A DNA stretch of 6,381 nucleotides, from contig JAMOMO010000417.1 in assembly GCA_027067035.1 (NCBI GenBank), positions 1-6,381 of the forward strand. The letters run 5' to 3'. Of this stretch, positions 5,895 to 6,381 are shown in pieces (position 1 is the stretch's first letter; each line of letters opens with the position of its first letter). The notes beneath the pieces are model-generated. The model searched no databases. It was not told the origin of the DNA and was given only the letters and a program-made list of their open reading frames with translations. This DNA comes from Desulfobulbaceae bacterium (GTDB lineage Bacteria; Desulfobacterota; Desulfobulbia; Desulfobulbales; Desulfocapsaceae). The translations under genes were made by a program, and so were the position numbers.

Positions 5895-5953
5895 TACCTG
5901 AATCCGTGAGCATTTCATGGCCAGGCTCCATGAAATGCTCACGGATTCAGGTA
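5895..5953. repeat. Perfect 26-bp inverted repeat with 7-nt loop in the helicase leader
   Basis: The left arm 5895-5920 is the exact reverse complement of the right arm 5928-5953; the loop is CCAGGCT. The arms run from TACCTGAATCC through GTGAGCATTTCATGG. As RNA this would be a very stable hairpin ending 13 bases before the helicase ribosome binding site, which stays unpaired. On the plus strand no T-run follows, so it should not terminate helicase transcription. On the minus strand the stem is followed at once by TTTTT (5894-5890), so it could stop antisense transcripts. Alternatives are a regulatory leader acted on by the helicase, a paired operator, or a small palindromic mobile repeat. 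No flanking target duplication is evident. Confidence 0.9.
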
Positions 5954-5966
5954 ATAGAGATAGAAC

Positions 5967-5972
5967 AAGGAG
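5967..5972 (+). promoter_or_regulatory. Ribosome binding site AAGGAG of the helicase
   Basis: AAGGAG is followed by the five-base spacer TTTCC and ATG at 5978. It lies just outside the inverted repeat, so the hairpin does not directly sequester it, although a ribosome would load close to the stem base. Confidence 0.85.
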
Positions 5973-5977
5973 TTTCC

Positions 5978-6381
5978 ATGAGTTTTAAACAGTTTCAGTT
6001 CATCAGCCAGATCAACAGCAACATCAGTGACTGTGGTTATGAACATCCCACCCCCATCCAGGAACAGGCAATACCGGAGGTCATAAAAGGCCACGACATT
6101 TTAGGTCTGGCCCAGACCGGCACCGGAAAAACAGCCGCCTTTGCCCTTCCGCTGATCCAGCGACTGGCAAAAGGCCCTCGGGGAAAGGTACGTGCACTGA
6201 TCGTCGCTCCAACCCGGGAACTGGCAGAACAGATCCACCTCAGCTTTCAGGAACTCTCCGCAAAAACAGGGCTGCACAGCGTTGCAGTTTACGGAGGAGT
6301 GGGAAAAAATCCACAGTTCGAGGCCTTCAGGCGTGGAGTTGAGATCCTTGTGGCCTGCCCCGGCCGCCTCCTTGATCACTT
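5978..6381 (+). CDS. DEAD-box ATP-dependent RNA helicase, RhlE-like (5' part)
   Basis: The frame stays open from ATG 5978 to the window end, giving the first 134 residues of a protein usually 400 or more long. DEAD-box helicases unwind short RNA duplexes with ATP, in ribosome assembly, mRNA decay or cold adaptation. Motifs in order: upstream aromatics F6/F8 with the Q-motif GYEHPTPIQ (Q28); motif I AQTGTGKT at 45-52 (Walker A Lys51); motif Ia PTRELA at 78-83; the GG motif at 106-107; and motif Ib CPGRLLDH at 127-134, where Cys replaces the usual Thr of TPGR. The opening MSFKQFQF and GLAQTGTGKTAAFALP are typical of the RhlE subgroup. The DEAD box, SAT motif and second RecA-like domain lie beyond the window. 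The strong ribosome binding site and the hairpin leader suggest regulation at the mRNA level. The base composition appears more GC-rich than the TPR gene, judged by eye. Confidence 0.95.
   Translation, partial: MSFKQFQFISQINSNISDCGYEHPTPIQEQAIPEVIKGHDILGLAQTGTGKTAAFALPLIQRLAKGPRGKVRALIVAPTRELAEQIHLSFQELSAKTGLHSVAVYGGVGKNPQFEAFRRGVEILVACPGRLLDH

Noticed and set aside
6101..6379. Minus-strand open frame of 92 codons
   Set aside because: It is a shadow of the helicase coding frame, whose conserved motifs are unambiguous.
1..6381. CRISPR array, tRNA, rRNA, transposase or phage genes
   Set aside because: No evenly spaced direct repeats, cloverleaf or rRNA-like sequence, or transposase motifs were seen on either strand.

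Overview
The window looks like chromosomal DNA of a Gram-negative bacterium with a periplasm. Two proteins carry clear cleavable signal peptides, one has a less certain N-terminal export signal, and there is a membrane-anchored regulator and a PilZ (c-di-GMP type) protein. Protein style and gene mix recall Desulfobacterota (deltaproteobacteria), but this is an impression, not a demonstrated assignment. There are no rRNA or tRNA genes, no CRISPR array, and no recognisable transposase or phage gene.

Layout. At 17-2902 (minus) is a large exported TPR protein of 961 residues. It has a DUF4034-like N-terminal region followed by about 17-18 TPRs, which fall into four related blocks of four. A 311-bp divergent spacer separates it from a 116-residue PilZ protein (3214-3564, plus). 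Converging on PilZ is a two-gene minus-strand operon. Its first gene encodes a membrane-anchored XRE-type regulator with an extracytoplasmic beta-sandwich-like domain and a canonical EF-hand loop (4126-5013, with a possible start at 5049). The second encodes a small exported protein (3696-4100) that seems to repeat the same beta-sandwich domain. A divergent spacer then leads to a 71-residue secreted three-cysteine protein (5338-5553, plus). After a gene-poor stretch comes the 5' part of an RhlE-like DEAD-box RNA helicase (5978 to the window end).

The most unusual non-coding signals lie around the regulator and helicase promoters. The helicase leader holds a perfect 26-bp inverted repeat with a 7-nt loop (5895-5953). 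The 13-base sequence at the outer part of its left arm, ACCTGAATCCGTG, recurs exactly once more in the window, just downstream of the TATAAT box of the regulator operon. At the helicase it also lies 3 bases after a TATAAA box. This suggests a shared operator or a mobile palindromic element, and possibly a link between the membrane regulator and helicase expression.

The genes do not form one obvious pathway. The regulator and its neighbour very probably work together, with regulator and accessory protein sharing an extracytoplasmic domain. The TPR, PilZ, small secreted and helicase genes each appear to be separate transcription units.
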